The notes: a model not told the origin generated them from the letters alone. Positions 1-7,687 are shown, counted from the stretch's first letter. The stretch is DNA of 16,206 bases from Anaerolineales bacterium UBA3940 (GCA_002385675.1 DGDY01000114.1:2223-18428), one strand, 5' to 3'. Numbers and translations: made by a program.

Positions 1-13
1 ATCAGTTGGTAAA

Positions 14-42
14 GTAGGGGCGGGTCTGAGACCCGCCCCTAC
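14..42. repeat. Dispersed palindrome, family A, copy 1
   Basis: Perfect inverted repeat: arms GTAGGGGCGGGTC and GACCCGCCCCTAC (13 bp) around the loop TGA. Near-identical copies lie at 1133-1161, 13107-13135 and 13331-13356, and a half copy at 131-151. All are intergenic. This copy is downstream of the leftward toastrack gene and may help end its transcript: on the minus strand the stem is followed by a short T-run (CTACTTTACC). The tract is weak, so the terminator role is an inference. Confidence 0.85.
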
Positions 43-64
43 CGTTGCGTTTAGTTCAGCACGT

Positions 65-127
65 CACCTGATCGCCCCCTGCTAGGGGGAGATGGCAGGT
101 CGCGGGGCGACCGCCGGCAGAGGGGAT
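65..127. repeat. Dispersed repeat, family B, copy 1 (hairpin-rich)
   Basis: Contains two perfect hairpins in a row: CCCCCT-gct-AGGGGG (75-89) and GGTCGC-ggg-GCGACC (98-112). The flanks (CACCTGATCGC before, GGCAGAGGGGATC after) match the segment at 13245-13301, where the central hairpin differs in sequence. Conserved flanks with a variable central stem suggest a REP-like or non-autonomous element. No coding capacity is seen. Confidence 0.6.
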
Positions 128-130
128 CCA

Positions 131-151
131 GAGACCCGCCCCTGCCGTTGC
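131..151. repeat. Half copy of family A
   Basis: These 21 bases match 29-49 with one difference (G for A). They cover the right arm of the family A palindrome plus its CCGTTGC flank; the left arm is missing. The shared flank shows that this is a truncated copy rather than a chance GC-rich match. Confidence 0.6.
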
Positions 152-167
152 CGCACTCCACGCCATC

Positions 168-968
168 TCAGCGCACCGTAATCGTCCCGACGCCACCCTC
201 TACCGAGAGATCGAGCTTGTTCTCCGCCGTATCGTAGTTGGCCGAGCGGTAGCGCCGCTCTCCGACCGCCGGAAAGCGGTTCTGATCGACGGTGATCGTG
301 CCCAGCCCGGCGGTCGCTTCGATCTGCGCCGCCACGCCCTCAGGGATGTGGATCATCACCGTGCCAACCCCCGCCTCGATGCGAGCGCGGGTATAGCCTG
401 CACGGGCGGGCATCTCAAACGTGGACGTGCCCACGCCGCCGTCCACCTTCAAATCCACCACCCGCAGATCGCGCATGTTCAGGTTAAGAACCCCCGCGCC
501 GCCCGCCACCTCCAGCGCAAGCGGCACCTCGCCATTGAGCGCGAAGTTCCAGCCGAGGCGACCATCAAAGAAGGGGACGACCACGCCGGGGAAGTCGCCG
601 TCGGCCATCTTCATACGCAGCACCTGCGTCGCACCCTCACGCGAGGTGCGGACTTCCACCCCACCGGCGAACTCGCCCGCCATGAGCTGCCCGCGCTCTG
701 CCGCGCCGCGCAGATAGGCCGCACCCGCGCCGTGGTCGATGATCACACGCGCCCGCTCCGCCCCCTCCAGCGGCACCGCGACGCGCTCCACCTCGCCGCG
801 ATCCCAGCCGCGCAGCGCGCCGATGAACAGCCACGCACCAAACGCGATCAGGAGCACCGGCCAGACGAGCGTCCAAAAGTTAATGTTGAGGAACCCCAGG
901 TTATCGGCCAGCAGCAGGCTACCGATCAGCAAAAGCACCAGCCCCCAGAAAATACTGCTTCTATTCAT
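168..968 (-). CDS. Toastrack (LiaF-like C-terminal) domain membrane protein
   Basis: A 266-residue protein with two predicted membrane helices (about residues 6-24 and 31-53), then a soluble glycine-rich beta domain. The helices look like the LiaI/LiaF-type N-terminal module. The C-terminal half carries recurring GG(V/A)GT-type turns (near residues 156, 177, 200, 221 and 258), as in the right-handed beta 'toastrack' fold of LiaF-like and cell-wall-active-antibiotics-response proteins. Such proteins usually sense or modulate envelope stress; that role here is inferred. I chose the ATG at 968 because it follows a purine-rich ribosome site (GGGAGAGAGGTGC) and begins directly at the helix. A longer frame to 1025 would add 19 polar residues with no motif. 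The gene stands alone; no two-component system is adjacent. Confidence 0.8.
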   Translation of the reverse strand: MNRSSIFWGLVLLLIGSLLLADNLGFLNINFWTLVWPVLLIAFGAWLFIGALRGWDRGEVERVAVPLEGAERARVIIDHGAGAAYLRGAAERGQLMAGEFAGGVEVRTSREGATQVLRMKMADGDFPGVVVPFFDGRLGWNFALNGEVPLALEVAGGAGVLNLNMRDLRVVDLKVDGGVGTSTFEMPARAGYTRARIEAGVGTVMIHIPEGVAAQIEATAGLGTITVDQNRFPAVGERRYRSANYDTAENKLDLSVEGGVGTITVR

Positions 969-1004
969 GCACCTCTCTCCCCGTGGACAGAACCGTTCAC
1001 CCTC

Positions 1005-1010
1005 AGTATA
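1005..1010 (-). promoter_or_regulatory. Candidate -10 box for the toastrack gene
   Basis: The minus strand reads TATACT, 36 bases before the ATG at 968. No good -35 hexamer is visible at 16-18 bp spacing, so this is only a half-supported promoter. It would give a leader of about 30 nt that includes the ribosome binding site. Confidence 0.35.
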
Positions 1011-1042
1011 CGCTAGAGCAGCCAACTTGGTGCCGCTCAGGA

Positions 1043-1063
1043 GCCACGACGTTTAGCCGCGGC
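1043..1063. repeat. Degenerate copy of palindrome family D
   Basis: GCCACGAC-GTTTA-GCCGCGGC resembles the perfect palindromes at 3996-4016 and 9451-9471, with the same GTTTA loop but two mispaired positions in the stem. There is no downstream T-run, so it is probably not a working terminator. It sits in the 353-base gap (1026-1378) between two divergent genes, which otherwise holds only repeats and promoter-like sites. Confidence 0.45.
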
Positions 1064-1132
1064 GGTGGTGGTCCCTCGCCCCTACCCGATACGCAACTAA
1101 TGTGTAGCTGCGCCGGCCTTCCCAGAAAGACG

Positions 1133-1161
1133 GTAGGGGCAGGTCTGAGACCCGCCCCTAC
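1133..1161. repeat. Dispersed palindrome, family A, copy 2
   Basis: Same element as 14-42 with one base change in the left arm (GTAGGGGCAGGTC), which leaves one A-C mispair. The loop is TGA. It lies in the intergenic region between the toastrack gene and the esterase. Confidence 0.8.
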
Positions 1162-1203
1162 ACGACGGTTTTACACATATGGAGCCGCATAAGCCCCGCC
1201 CGC

Positions 1204-1222
1204 CCGGGAATGATATTCCCGG
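1204..1222. repeat. Dispersed hairpin, family C, copy 1
   Basis: CCGGGAAT-gat-ATTCCCGG, a perfect 8-bp stem with a 3-base loop. A relative with the same core (CCGGGAAT, ATTCCC) is at 11489-11514, upstream of gatB. Both lie between divergent genes. Confidence 0.6.
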
Positions 1223-1299
1223 CGGCCCGTCGAGTTCCGTCAGCACGCAACGGCCCCCGGGCTGCGCCGCAGCCGCTCCAGCAGATAGGACCACGGCAA

Positions 1300-1330
1300 T
1301 TGTGAAGCCTGCCCCGCCCTGTGGTAGACT
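1300..1330 (+). promoter_or_regulatory. Candidate promoter for the esterase-CapA unit
   Basis: TTGTGA (1300-1305), a 19-bp spacer, then TAGACT (1325-1330) preceded by TG one base upstream, which is an extended -10 arrangement. Each hexamer matches four of six consensus bases. The start point would fall near 1337, about 40 bases before the ATG at 1379. Confidence 0.4.
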
Positions 1331-1378
1331 CCTTGCCAGTCTAACCGGTACTCACAACAGCACTTATCGAGGGCCTTC

Positions 1379-2206
1379 ATGACCATCACGAGCGGACGTC
1401 TGACCGACCTGACGATCCGCAGCCGGGCGCTTCTCAAGCCGATGCGCCTGCACGTCTACCTGCCGCCCGGCTACGACTCATCAGACCGCTACTACCCGGT
1501 CGTCTACCTGCTGCATCCCTGGGGTGCGGACGAACGATACTGGACGGAGACGCTTCGCCTGCACGAGATCGCAGAACACCTGATCAGCGTGGGCGCGATC
1601 CCCCCGTTCATCGCCGTGATGCCCCAGGGCGATAAAAGCTTCTTCATCAACGCTGAGGACCCCGGCGGGGACTTCAGCCCGGTGATGGACCTTGACCCGG
1701 AGTTCTTCGCCGGGGCCATGGATGGCTACGGCGATTATGGAGACTATATGATCGAGGACGTGATCCCCTGGGCGGAGCGCAAGCTGCGCATCCGGCCAGG
1801 GCGGGCCTCGCGCGTGATCGCAGGCGTGTCGATGGGCGGGGCAGGCGCGGCGGTGCTGGCCTTCACCCACCCTGACCTATTCAGCGCGGTTGGCGTACAC
1901 AGCCCCATGCTGTACGACAGCCAGCGGCTTGGCCCGCCGTGGATCTTCGGGCTGGGCGACCCGCTCGCCTTTGCCCGCCGCGACCCGATCCACCTCGCGC
2001 AGCACCTCGATGCGCGCACGGGCCTGCGGATCTATCTCGACTGCGGGCGCGAGGATGAGCACAGCGACCCGGTGCAGCGCCTTCACCGGGTGCTGCTATC
2101 GCGCGGCGTTCACCACGTCTACGAGCGACGCCGCGGCACACACTCACACGATTACTGGCGCAAGTATCTTGCCGAGTATCTCGGCTTCTACGCCGCAGGA
2201 TGGTAA
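1379..2206 (+). CDS. Esterase-family alpha/beta hydrolase
   Basis: A 275-residue protein of the putative esterase family (esterase D / antigen 85-like fold), expected to cleave an ester such as an acyl or feruloyl ester; the substrate is unknown. It opens with the beta-rich start typical of the family (MRLHVYLPPGY, residues 22-32) and YPVVYLLHPWG (39-49). The nucleophile elbow is GVSMGG with Ser151. DCGREDE (221-227) supplies the likely acid, and GTHSHDYW (253-260) the catalytic His, probably His255. No signal peptide is visible, so it is probably cytoplasmic. The ATG at 1379 is preceded by CGAGGG at 1368-1373. The stop sits 8 bases before the preferred start of the CapA-like gene, so the two are probably co-transcribed. 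Confidence 0.88.
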   Translation: MTITSGRLTDLTIRSRALLKPMRLHVYLPPGYDSSDRYYPVVYLLHPWGADERYWTETLRLHEIAEHLISVGAIPPFIAVMPQGDKSFFINAEDPGGDFSPVMDLDPEFFAGAMDGYGDYGDYMIEDVIPWAERKLRIRPGRASRVIAGVSMGGAGAAVLAFTHPDLFSAVGVHSPMLYDSQRLGPPWIFGLGDPLAFARRDPIHLAQHLDARTGLRIYLDCGREDEHSDPVQRLHRVLLSRGVHHVYERRRGTHSHDYWRKYLAEYLGFYAAGW

Positions 2207-2214
2207 ATAACCCG

Positions 2215-3960
2215 ATGACAGCTTTCTTGAAACCCGGTCGTGTCCCTCTGCTGGCGGGCCTGCTGGCCCTGGCGCTGCTCGCCGGATGCCAGGCACAGGC
2301 CGCCGCCGAGCCTACCAGCCCCGCCGCTCCGCCGCCCGCTGCCGGGGATCAGGCTGCCGCGCCGCCGGTGGTCGAGCCGCCTGCCGAGGCAGAGCCCGCA
2401 CAGCCCGATGAGCCGGAGCCGGTCGCCAACATGTACTGGGTGCAGCCGGGCGTGCCATCCGCCCTCGCCGAGCAGATCGTGCCGGTGCTGGAACAGGCGG
2501 GCCTGACCCCGGCTGCCGCGCCGGAAGACGCCGTGTTGACCATCGAGGCCAACCCGCCCGACGACGCCCTGCTGACGGCGCGCTGGGTGTACGCCCTCGC
2601 CGCGCCCTTCCCCACCGTGCCCGACGACATCTCATGGCAGGCCTTTACGCAGTACTGGCTCACCGGCGCGGCGGATGGGCTTGTCGGGTTCGACACGCCG
2701 CCGCAGCTTGTGCTCTCGCAGGACGTGGTCGACTGGCTCAGCGCCGAGGTAGGCCCGCCCGCCGGCGGGCTGCCCGTGCAGGTCGTCGCCCCCGCCGAGC
2801 TTGAGTCTGCCGCGTGGAACAGCCGTCCCTCGCTGAGCATCCTGCCCTTTGACGCGCTCACCCCGCGCTGGAAGGCGCTGCGCGTAGACGGCCAGGACGT
2901 GTTCGACAAAGCGCTCAACACCGACATCTACCCGCTGGCACGGACGCTGGGCGTGCGCGCCAGCGGCGAGCAGGCGCAGCAGGTCGCTGCCGGGCTGCAG
3001 GCGGCGGGCGCGTGGGCAGGTACGAACCGCGACCCCGCGCGCATCACCATCGTCACGATGACGGGTGTGACCGCGCTTGTGCGGGCCACCGCCATGACGA
3101 TGGAATCACGCGGCATCAACTACCCGGCAGAGGCCATCATGCCCTTCCTGCAGGACGCCGACATCCTGCACACCAGCAACGAGGTCTCGTTCTCGCCGCT
3201 CTGCCCGCCTCCGGCCTGGACCGGCCCGCCGCAGGACTTCTGCTCCGACCCGCGCTATTTTGAGCTGCTCCAGACCATCGGCCTGGACGTGGTCGAGTTG
3301 ACCGGCAACCACATTAACGATATCGGCACGGGGGCGCTGTCCTACTCGCTCGACCTGTACGACGCCAACGGCATCGTCTACTACGGCGGCGGGCGCACGC
3401 TGGACGACGCTCGGACGCCGCGCATTGTCAGCGCGCCGGATGGCACGCGCATCGCGTTCGTCGGCTGCAACGATCCCGGCCCGTTTGGCGCGTTCGCCAC
3501 GGCGGAGACGCCGGGCGCCGCTCCCTGTGACGACTGGGCATGGATAGCGGACACGATCAGCGGCTTGAAGGCCAACGACCAGGCTGACGTGGTGATCGCC
3601 ACCGTGCAGTACTGGGAGCTGCCCCGTTACTCGCCGAGCGCCGAGCAGGTGGAGGACTTCGACATCCTGGCCGGGGCAGGCGCGGACATCGTGATCGGCA
3701 GCCAGGCGCACCAGCCGCAGGGCTTCGCCTTCAACGGCGAGAGCTTCATCCATTACGGCATCGGCAACCTGTTCTTCGACCAGATGGACTTCATCGAGAA
3801 CCGGCAGATGTTCGCGGATAAGCTCATTCTGTACGAGGGGCGGCACATCTCGACGGTGCTGTTCACCGGGCTGATGGAAGACTACGCACAGCCCAACCCG
3901 ATGTCGCCGGAGGACCGCGCCGCCTTCCTCGCGATGATGTTCGCCGAGAGCGGGTGGTAG
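2215..3960 (+). CDS. CapA-like (PGA_cap family) lipoprotein
   Basis: A 581-residue lipoprotein. A hydrophobic signal ends in the lipobox LLAGC (Cys25), followed by a Pro/Ala/Glu-rich linker (26-72). Residues about 74-245 form a domain that I do not recognise firmly; it may resemble a solute-binding fold. Residues about 277-555 match the CapA poly-gamma-glutamate synthesis / metallophosphoesterase-like domain: SNEVSF (321-326), LTGNHINDIG (362-371), GADIVIGSQAHQPQG (489-503) and HYGIGNLFFDQ (513-523). Several family ligands are substituted: the GD motif reads TGVTALVR, the VHWG-E position reads VQYWE (Gln465), and G-HHPH reads GSQAH. Catalysis is therefore uncertain. The ATG at 2200 overlaps the upstream stop and is an alternative start; I prefer 2215 because AGGATGG lies upstream of it. 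Confidence 0.85.
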   Translation: MTAFLKPGRVPLLAGLLALALLAGCQAQAAAEPTSPAAPPPAAGDQAAAPPVVEPPAEAEPAQPDEPEPVANMYWVQPGVPSALAEQIVPVLEQAGLTPAAAPEDAVLTIEANPPDDALLTARWVYALAAPFPTVPDDISWQAFTQYWLTGAADGLVGFDTPPQLVLSQDVVDWLSAEVGPPAGGLPVQVVAPAELESAAWNSRPSLSILPFDALTPRWKALRVDGQDVFDKALNTDIYPLARTLGVRASGEQAQQVAAGLQAAGAWAGTNRDPARITIVTMTGVTALVRATAMTMESRGINYPAEAIMPFLQDADILHTSNEVSFSPLCPPPAWTGPPQDFCSDPRYFELLQTIGLDVVELTGNHINDIGTGALSYSLDLYDANGIVYYGGGRTLDDARTPRIVSAPDGTRIAFVGCNDPGPFGAFATAETPGAAPCDDWAWIADTISGLKANDQADVVIATVQYWELPRYSPSAEQVEDFDILAGAGADIVIGSQAHQPQGFAFNGESFIHYGIGNLFFDQMDFIENRQMFADKLILYEGRHISTVLFTGLMEDYAQPNPMSPEDRAAFLAMMFAESGW

Positions 3961-3995
3961 CGGGGAACCCCACCCTACCTTGCAGACATTACGTA

Positions 3996-4026
3996 GCCGC
4001 GACGTTTAGTCGCGGCGTTTCTTTTT
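3996..4026 (+). terminator. Intrinsic terminator of the esterase-CapA unit (family D palindrome)
   Basis: Perfect 8-bp GC stem GCCGCGAC / GTCGCGGC with loop GTTTA, followed by GTTTCTTTTT. It begins 35 bases after the CapA-like stop codon. Both the stem and the T-run are good. The same palindrome recurs in the opposite orientation at 9451-9471, where it also precedes a T-run. Confidence 0.85.
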
Positions 4027-4082
4027 CCATACTCCTATACGGATCATTCGCGGTGTTTCTTTTCCTAATCCCACCACCCGGC

Positions 4083-5813
4083 TCACTCAACCGGGCAGCG
4101 AGCTTCCATCCCGTCCCACACCACCGCATCGGCGATGCGGGCCCAGCGCTCGGCATCGACGAGCGGCACGGGCTGATCGCTGTTCAGCACTGCGACAAGC
4201 TCGTACCCGGCGATGGTGTCGCGGTCCGGCGTGCAGACCGGCAGCAGGCCCCAGCCCGCCACGCGGTCATCGGCGCGCTCCAGCACAAACACGCGCACCT
4301 CAAGCTCCGGCAGCGCATCGAGCGTAAGCTGTGGCTCCGCCTCCTCCCAACTCAGGTACGCCGGCGACGGCCCCGGCGGCGGATCCACCTCCGGCGTGGA
4401 GACCATCGTCACATACGGCAGCCGCTCATCCGCCAGCGACAAATAGCGCACCGCCCAGCTATAGTAAAACTGGCTGGAGTTCGGGCGCGGCATCAGCACC
4501 CAGTCGCCGGGCTGAGCCTGCTCCAGCAGCGCCCGCCCGTTGACCTCGTAATCCCGCTGCCGGCTCTGATCCACGAGCGGGTAGTGAGCATACAGGCTCA
4601 CGCCGACAGACAGCAGCGCCAGCAGGTTCAGCGCGAGCGGGTAGGCGTTCCCGGCGAGCGTCCGCCCCCGGATGAGCAGCGCCTCCGCCTGCGGCTGGAA
4701 CACCTCCCATAGCCTCAGCGCCCCATACCCGACGAGCGGCGCGAAGATCACATACGTCGGCGTCATAAAGTCATGCCAGTCGGGGATGGCGTAGGTCATC
4801 ACGAAGATAAGCTGCGGCAGGAGCGCCAGCACAAGCATCCACGCCTGCTCGGCACGCTGCCGGAACAACTCCCACCCCCCGACGATGCCCAGCGCCATCC
4901 CCCACACCAGAAACTGCCGCGCGAACAGGCCCGACGCTTCCGGCAGCCGCGCGAGCACCTCGCGCCGGGGCAGCGAGAACATCTGATCCTTGAACGGCCC
5001 GCCGGTCATGTAGTCGAGCAGCGGGCCGATGGCCAGACCCCCGCCCTCGCCTGTCACGCGGGGGCAGTAATTGCAGAAGGGCGGGTTCGCCGCCACGCGG
5101 ATCGGGATGTAGAGGTACTGGAGCGCCGAGGCAAGCACGATCAGCAGGACGAGCGCGAGGTTGCGCGGGCGCAGCAGCATCGAGCGGTCGGTGATCTCGA
5201 CCACGTACAGGAAGGCGGGCAACAGCAGGATCATGCTGAGGTGGTTGCCGAAGCTGAGTGCGTACACGATCACCGCCGCCCAGAAGAAGCCGCGCCGCTG
5301 CGTCTGGTGCCACGCCAGCAGCAGGTACAGCACCAGCGCCACGTACAGCGCGTTCAGGGCGTACAGCTCCGCGATGCTGGCCTGATACCACACACGCGGT
5401 GCGAAAGCGGTCGTCAGCGCGACGTAGCTGCTTGCGACGATGTTCTGCGTGAGGCGGTAGGTCAGCAGGAAGAGCACGCCGACCATCGCCGCCGCGCACA
5501 GCGCCGACATCAGGTTCAGGCGGTAGGCGGCGCTGCCGTCGAGCGGCAAGTCCATCACCAGCTTGCCAAGCATCAGGTACTGCGGGCTGCCTGGCGGGTG
5601 GATCACCCCGCCGACCTTCGCCGCGATCTGCAGTTCCATGCTGTCGAGCGAGGGGCCGACGCCGGGGTGCAGCGTACGCAGATAGAAGCCAAGTGCCAGC
5701 AGCGCCACGGCTATCGCCGCCACCAGTACAAGGTGAGGAATATCGTGTGAGTGATCGGTCTCGGGCACGCGGAGAAGCCTTCTTTCCCGGGGCTGATTCT
5801 GGACCCTGATCAT
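4083..5813 (-). CDS. DUF2723 / TMEM260-type GT-C membrane protein
   Basis: A 576-residue polytopic membrane protein. The first helix (about 26-46) is followed by a loop with LDSMEL (56-61, Asp57 and Glu60) and VIHPPGSPQYL (70-80), the hallmark of DUF2723 proteins, whose eukaryotic relative TMEM260 is an O-mannosyltransferase. About ten further hydrophobic segments run to residue 410, and a soluble C-terminal domain of about 165 residues follows, probably outside the membrane. It is likely to transfer sugars from a lipid-linked donor to envelope proteins or lipids; the substrate is unknown. I chose the ATG at 5813 because GGAAGGGG precedes it by 8 bases; the frame extends to 5879, but that part is polar and low in information. 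It is divergent from the crotonase gene. No clear leftward promoter was seen in the 133-base gap. Confidence 0.85.
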   Translation of the reverse strand: MIRVQNQPRERRLLRVPETDHSHDIPHLVLVAAIAVALLALGFYLRTLHPGVGPSLDSMELQIAAKVGGVIHPPGSPQYLMLGKLVMDLPLDGSAAYRLNLMSALCAAAMVGVLFLLTYRLTQNIVASSYVALTTAFAPRVWYQASIAELYALNALYVALVLYLLLAWHQTQRRGFFWAAVIVYALSFGNHLSMILLLPAFLYVVEITDRSMLLRPRNLALVLLIVLASALQYLYIPIRVAANPPFCNYCPRVTGEGGGLAIGPLLDYMTGGPFKDQMFSLPRREVLARLPEASGLFARQFLVWGMALGIVGGWELFRQRAEQAWMLVLALLPQLIFVMTYAIPDWHDFMTPTYVIFAPLVGYGALRLWEVFQPQAEALLIRGRTLAGNAYPLALNLLALLSVGVSLYAHYPLVDQSRQRDYEVNGRALLEQAQPGDWVLMPRPNSSQFYYSWAVRYLSLADERLPYVTMVSTPEVDPPPGPSPAYLSWEEAEPQLTLDALPELEVRVFVLERADDRVAGWGLLPVCTPDRDTIAGYELVAVLNSDQPVPLVDAERWARIADAVVWDGMEARCPVE

Positions 5814-5886
5814 AAATTGTGCCCCTTCCGGCCCGGTTCGGCAACCTGACTGTCGGGCCAGTCGGCGTCTCCCTGCCACCCTGCTC

Positions 5887-5915
5887 TGTACACCCGCGAC
5901 TCAGTGTGCTAAACT
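5887..5915 (+). promoter_or_regulatory. Candidate promoter for the crotonase-methyltransferase unit
   Basis: TGTACA (5887-5892), a 17-bp spacer, then TAAACT (5910-5915) with TG one base before it (extended -10). The start would be near 5922, giving a leader of about 25 nt that contains GGAGA at 5938-5942, 4 bases before the ATG. Confidence 0.55.
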
Positions 5916-5946
5916 GAATCGAACACACCTGAATTATGGAGACCGC

Positions 5947-6741
5947 ATGTCCGACGTAGTGCTGTTTGACCTTGACGAGCACGGCATCGCCACCATCACC
6001 ATCAACCGGCCAGAGGTCCGCAATGCGCTCAACTGGGAGGCGATGGAGGCTTTCGCCGACGCCGTCCATCGGGCGGAGAGCACGCCCGACCTGAGTGCGA
6101 TGATCGTGACCGGGGCAGGTCAGCAGGCATTCATCTCAGGAGGCGACCTGCGCGACCTGCACCGCACGTCGTCAGAGGCGGACGGGCTGCGCCAGCACGA
6201 TCTGATGGCCAGCGCGCTCGACGCACTGGAGGCGCTGCCTGTGCCGGTCATTGCGGCGATTGAGGGCGCAGCGCGGGGCGGTGGCTGTGAAGTTCTGCTG
6301 GCCTGCGATATGCGCGTCGCAGCAGAGGACGCTACGCTCGGCTTCGCGCAGATCCACATGGCGGTAACGCCCGGCTGGGGCGGCGCGCGAAGGCTGCTGG
6401 AGCTTGTCGGCTATGCCCACGCATTTGAACTGCTGCTGACGGGCGGTATGCTCTCCGCGCGGAAGGCCTACGCGATAGGCCTTGTCAACCACATCACCCC
6501 GCGTGGGCGGGCGCTGACCGAAGCGCGCCGGATCGCCCTCCAGTTTGCCAACGGGCCGCAGGGGGCGCTGCGCGGCGTGAAAGAGGTGCTCCGCGCCCAC
6601 CTGAGGCTGCCACCGGAGGCCGCCCGCGCCCGCGAGCGCGAGATATTCGCGCAGTTGTGGGCCAGTCCGGACCACGCCGAGGCGGTGCTCGCCTTCCTTG
6701 AGCGGCGCGAGCCGGTATTTTCAAAGGAGGCAGGGCGCTGA
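5947..6741 (+). CDS. Enoyl-CoA hydratase/isomerase (crotonase) superfamily protein
   Basis: A 264-residue single-domain crotonase-fold protein of usual length. The oxyanion-hole segments are FISGGDL (62-68) and EGAARGGGCEVLLACD (106-121). Glu115 corresponds to the first catalytic Glu of rat enoyl-CoA hydratase (Glu144). The second (Glu164, in its GQPEI motif) is Gln135 here, in GFAQI, followed by VTPGWGGARRL. Canonical hydration needs both glutamates, so the enzyme may instead be a decarboxylase, isomerase or other acyl-CoA enzyme. The PGWGG segment recalls ethylmalonyl-CoA decarboxylase-type (ECHDC1) sequences as I remember them. A start at 5947 is supported by GGAGA. The gene overlaps the following methyltransferase by 4 bases if that gene starts at the CTG. 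Confidence 0.88.
   Translation: MSDVVLFDLDEHGIATITINRPEVRNALNWEAMEAFADAVHRAESTPDLSAMIVTGAGQQAFISGGDLRDLHRTSSEADGLRQHDLMASALDALEALPVPVIAAIEGAARGGGCEVLLACDMRVAAEDATLGFAQIHMAVTPGWGGARRLLELVGYAHAFELLLTGGMLSARKAYAIGLVNHITPRGRALTEARRIALQFANGPQGALRGVKEVLRAHLRLPPEAARAREREIFAQLWASPDHAEAVLAFLERREPVFSKEAGR
6723..6730 (+). promoter_or_regulatory. Strong Shine-Dalgarno deciding the methyltransferase start
   Basis: AAAGGAGG, near-perfect complementarity to the 16S rRNA tail, lies inside the last codons of the crotonase gene. It is 7 bases before a CTG at 6738 that is in frame with the methyltransferase. There is no ATG, GTG or TTG in frame at a suitable distance; the first GTG (6771) is 40 bases away and has no ribosome site of its own. 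Confidence 0.7.
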
Positions 6742-7523
6742 GCCAGCACGACGACCCCTACACCACTGTTGTGCGCTACTACGACGCCGAAAATGCCGGG
6801 CTGGTCGAGGACATCCCCGCCTACCGGCTGCTGGCCGAGCGCTTTGGCGACCCCGTGCTGGAGATCGGCGTGGGGACAGGCCGGGTGGCAGTCGCCCTCG
6901 CCGAGTACGGGCTGCGCGTCACCGGGGTGGAGCCTTCCGAGGCCATGTTGGAGCGGGCACGAGAGCACGCGCAGGCCAGCCGTGCCGCCGCCAACCTCAC
7001 ACTGCATCAGGCCAGCATGCTTGACTTCACCCTTGAGGGGCGCTTCCGCCTCGCCATCGTGCCCTACGGCGCGTTCCAGCATATCCTGACGCAGGAGGAG
7101 CAGCTTGCGGCGCTGAGGCGTATCGCCGCCCACCTGGAGCCGGGGGCGGGGCTGGTGATCGACCAGGGCAACCCGCTCGGCGCGATGCTGGCGGACGACC
7201 TGCCCGTGATGACGCTTGAGCGCACCTTCCCCGACCCGGAAACCGGCGACACCGTGATGCAGCAGTCGCTTAAGACCTTTGACCGCCCCACACAGATCGA
7301 GACAATCACCTGGGTATATGACCGCATGGACGCCGAGGGGCGCATCTACCGGCAGATCTCTCGCATGGAACTGCGCCACACCCTCGCACCGGAAATGCGC
7401 CTGCTGCTCGCACTGAGCGGCTTCCACGATGTAGAGTTCTACGGGGGCTATGACTTCACCCCGTATGAGGAAGACAGCCCTCGACTGTTTGTCGTGGCGG
7501 CGCGGGGCGAGGCGGGCCTTTAA
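6738..7523 (+). CDS. Class I SAM-dependent methyltransferase, probable CTG start
   Basis: A 261-residue Rossmann-fold methyltransferase. From the CTG start, motif I is LEIGVGTGRVA (41-51), the acidic ribose-binding loop is TGVEPSEAML (62-71), a motif II-like segment (ASMLDF) is at 92-97, and FRLAIVPYGAFQHI (103-116) follows. The N-terminal YTTVVRYYDAEN (8-19) is the usual start of this kind of protein. Starting at the GTG at 6771 would cut into this segment. The acceptor substrate cannot be told; the C-terminal half (about 155-255) resembles small-molecule methyltransferases. It is translationally coupled to the crotonase gene (CTGA overlap). No terminator is evident in the 164-base gap that follows. 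Confidence 0.82.
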   Translation: MSQHDDPYTTVVRYYDAENAGLVEDIPAYRLLAERFGDPVLEIGVGTGRVAVALAEYGLRVTGVEPSEAMLERAREHAQASRAAANLTLHQASMLDFTLEGRFRLAIVPYGAFQHILTQEEQLAALRRIAAHLEPGAGLVIDQGNPLGAMLADDLPVMTLERTFPDPETGDTVMQQSLKTFDRPTQIETITWVYDRMDAEGRIYRQISRMELRHTLAPEMRLLLALSGFHDVEFYGGYDFTPYEEDSPRLFVVAARGEAGL

Positions 7524-7576
7524 AGCCCCTATGAGCCTGACCGCCCGCCCCGGCGCGTGCTGTACCGGTTCTCCAT

Positions 7577-7605
7577 TTGGCAGAGGGCGGCATCACCCTT
7601 ACAAT
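7577..7605 (+). promoter_or_regulatory. Strong sigma-70-type promoter for the PP2C-phosphoesterase unit
   Basis: TTGGCA (7577-7582), exactly 17 bp, then TACAAT (7600-7605). Each hexamer matches five of six consensus bases, the best full promoter in the window. The start would be near 7612, giving a leader of about 76 nt. Confidence 0.7.
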
Positions 7606-7687
7606 ACGTGCGCCGCACGGCAACGCCGCTGTGACACTCTAAGCTGTCTGCCAGCCTGTTACTCAGCGTTAGCGGGAACCCATCACC

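Noticed and set aside
3106..3846. A 246-codon minus-strand frame opposite the CapA-like gene
   Set aside because: No domain or ribosome site; it is fully inside a well-supported gene.
4771..6069. A 432-codon minus-strand frame overlapping the DUF2723 and crotonase starts
   Set aside because: Low-complexity Ala/Arg/Gly composition, another frame of a clear membrane protein gene, and it runs into a divergent gene and its promoter.
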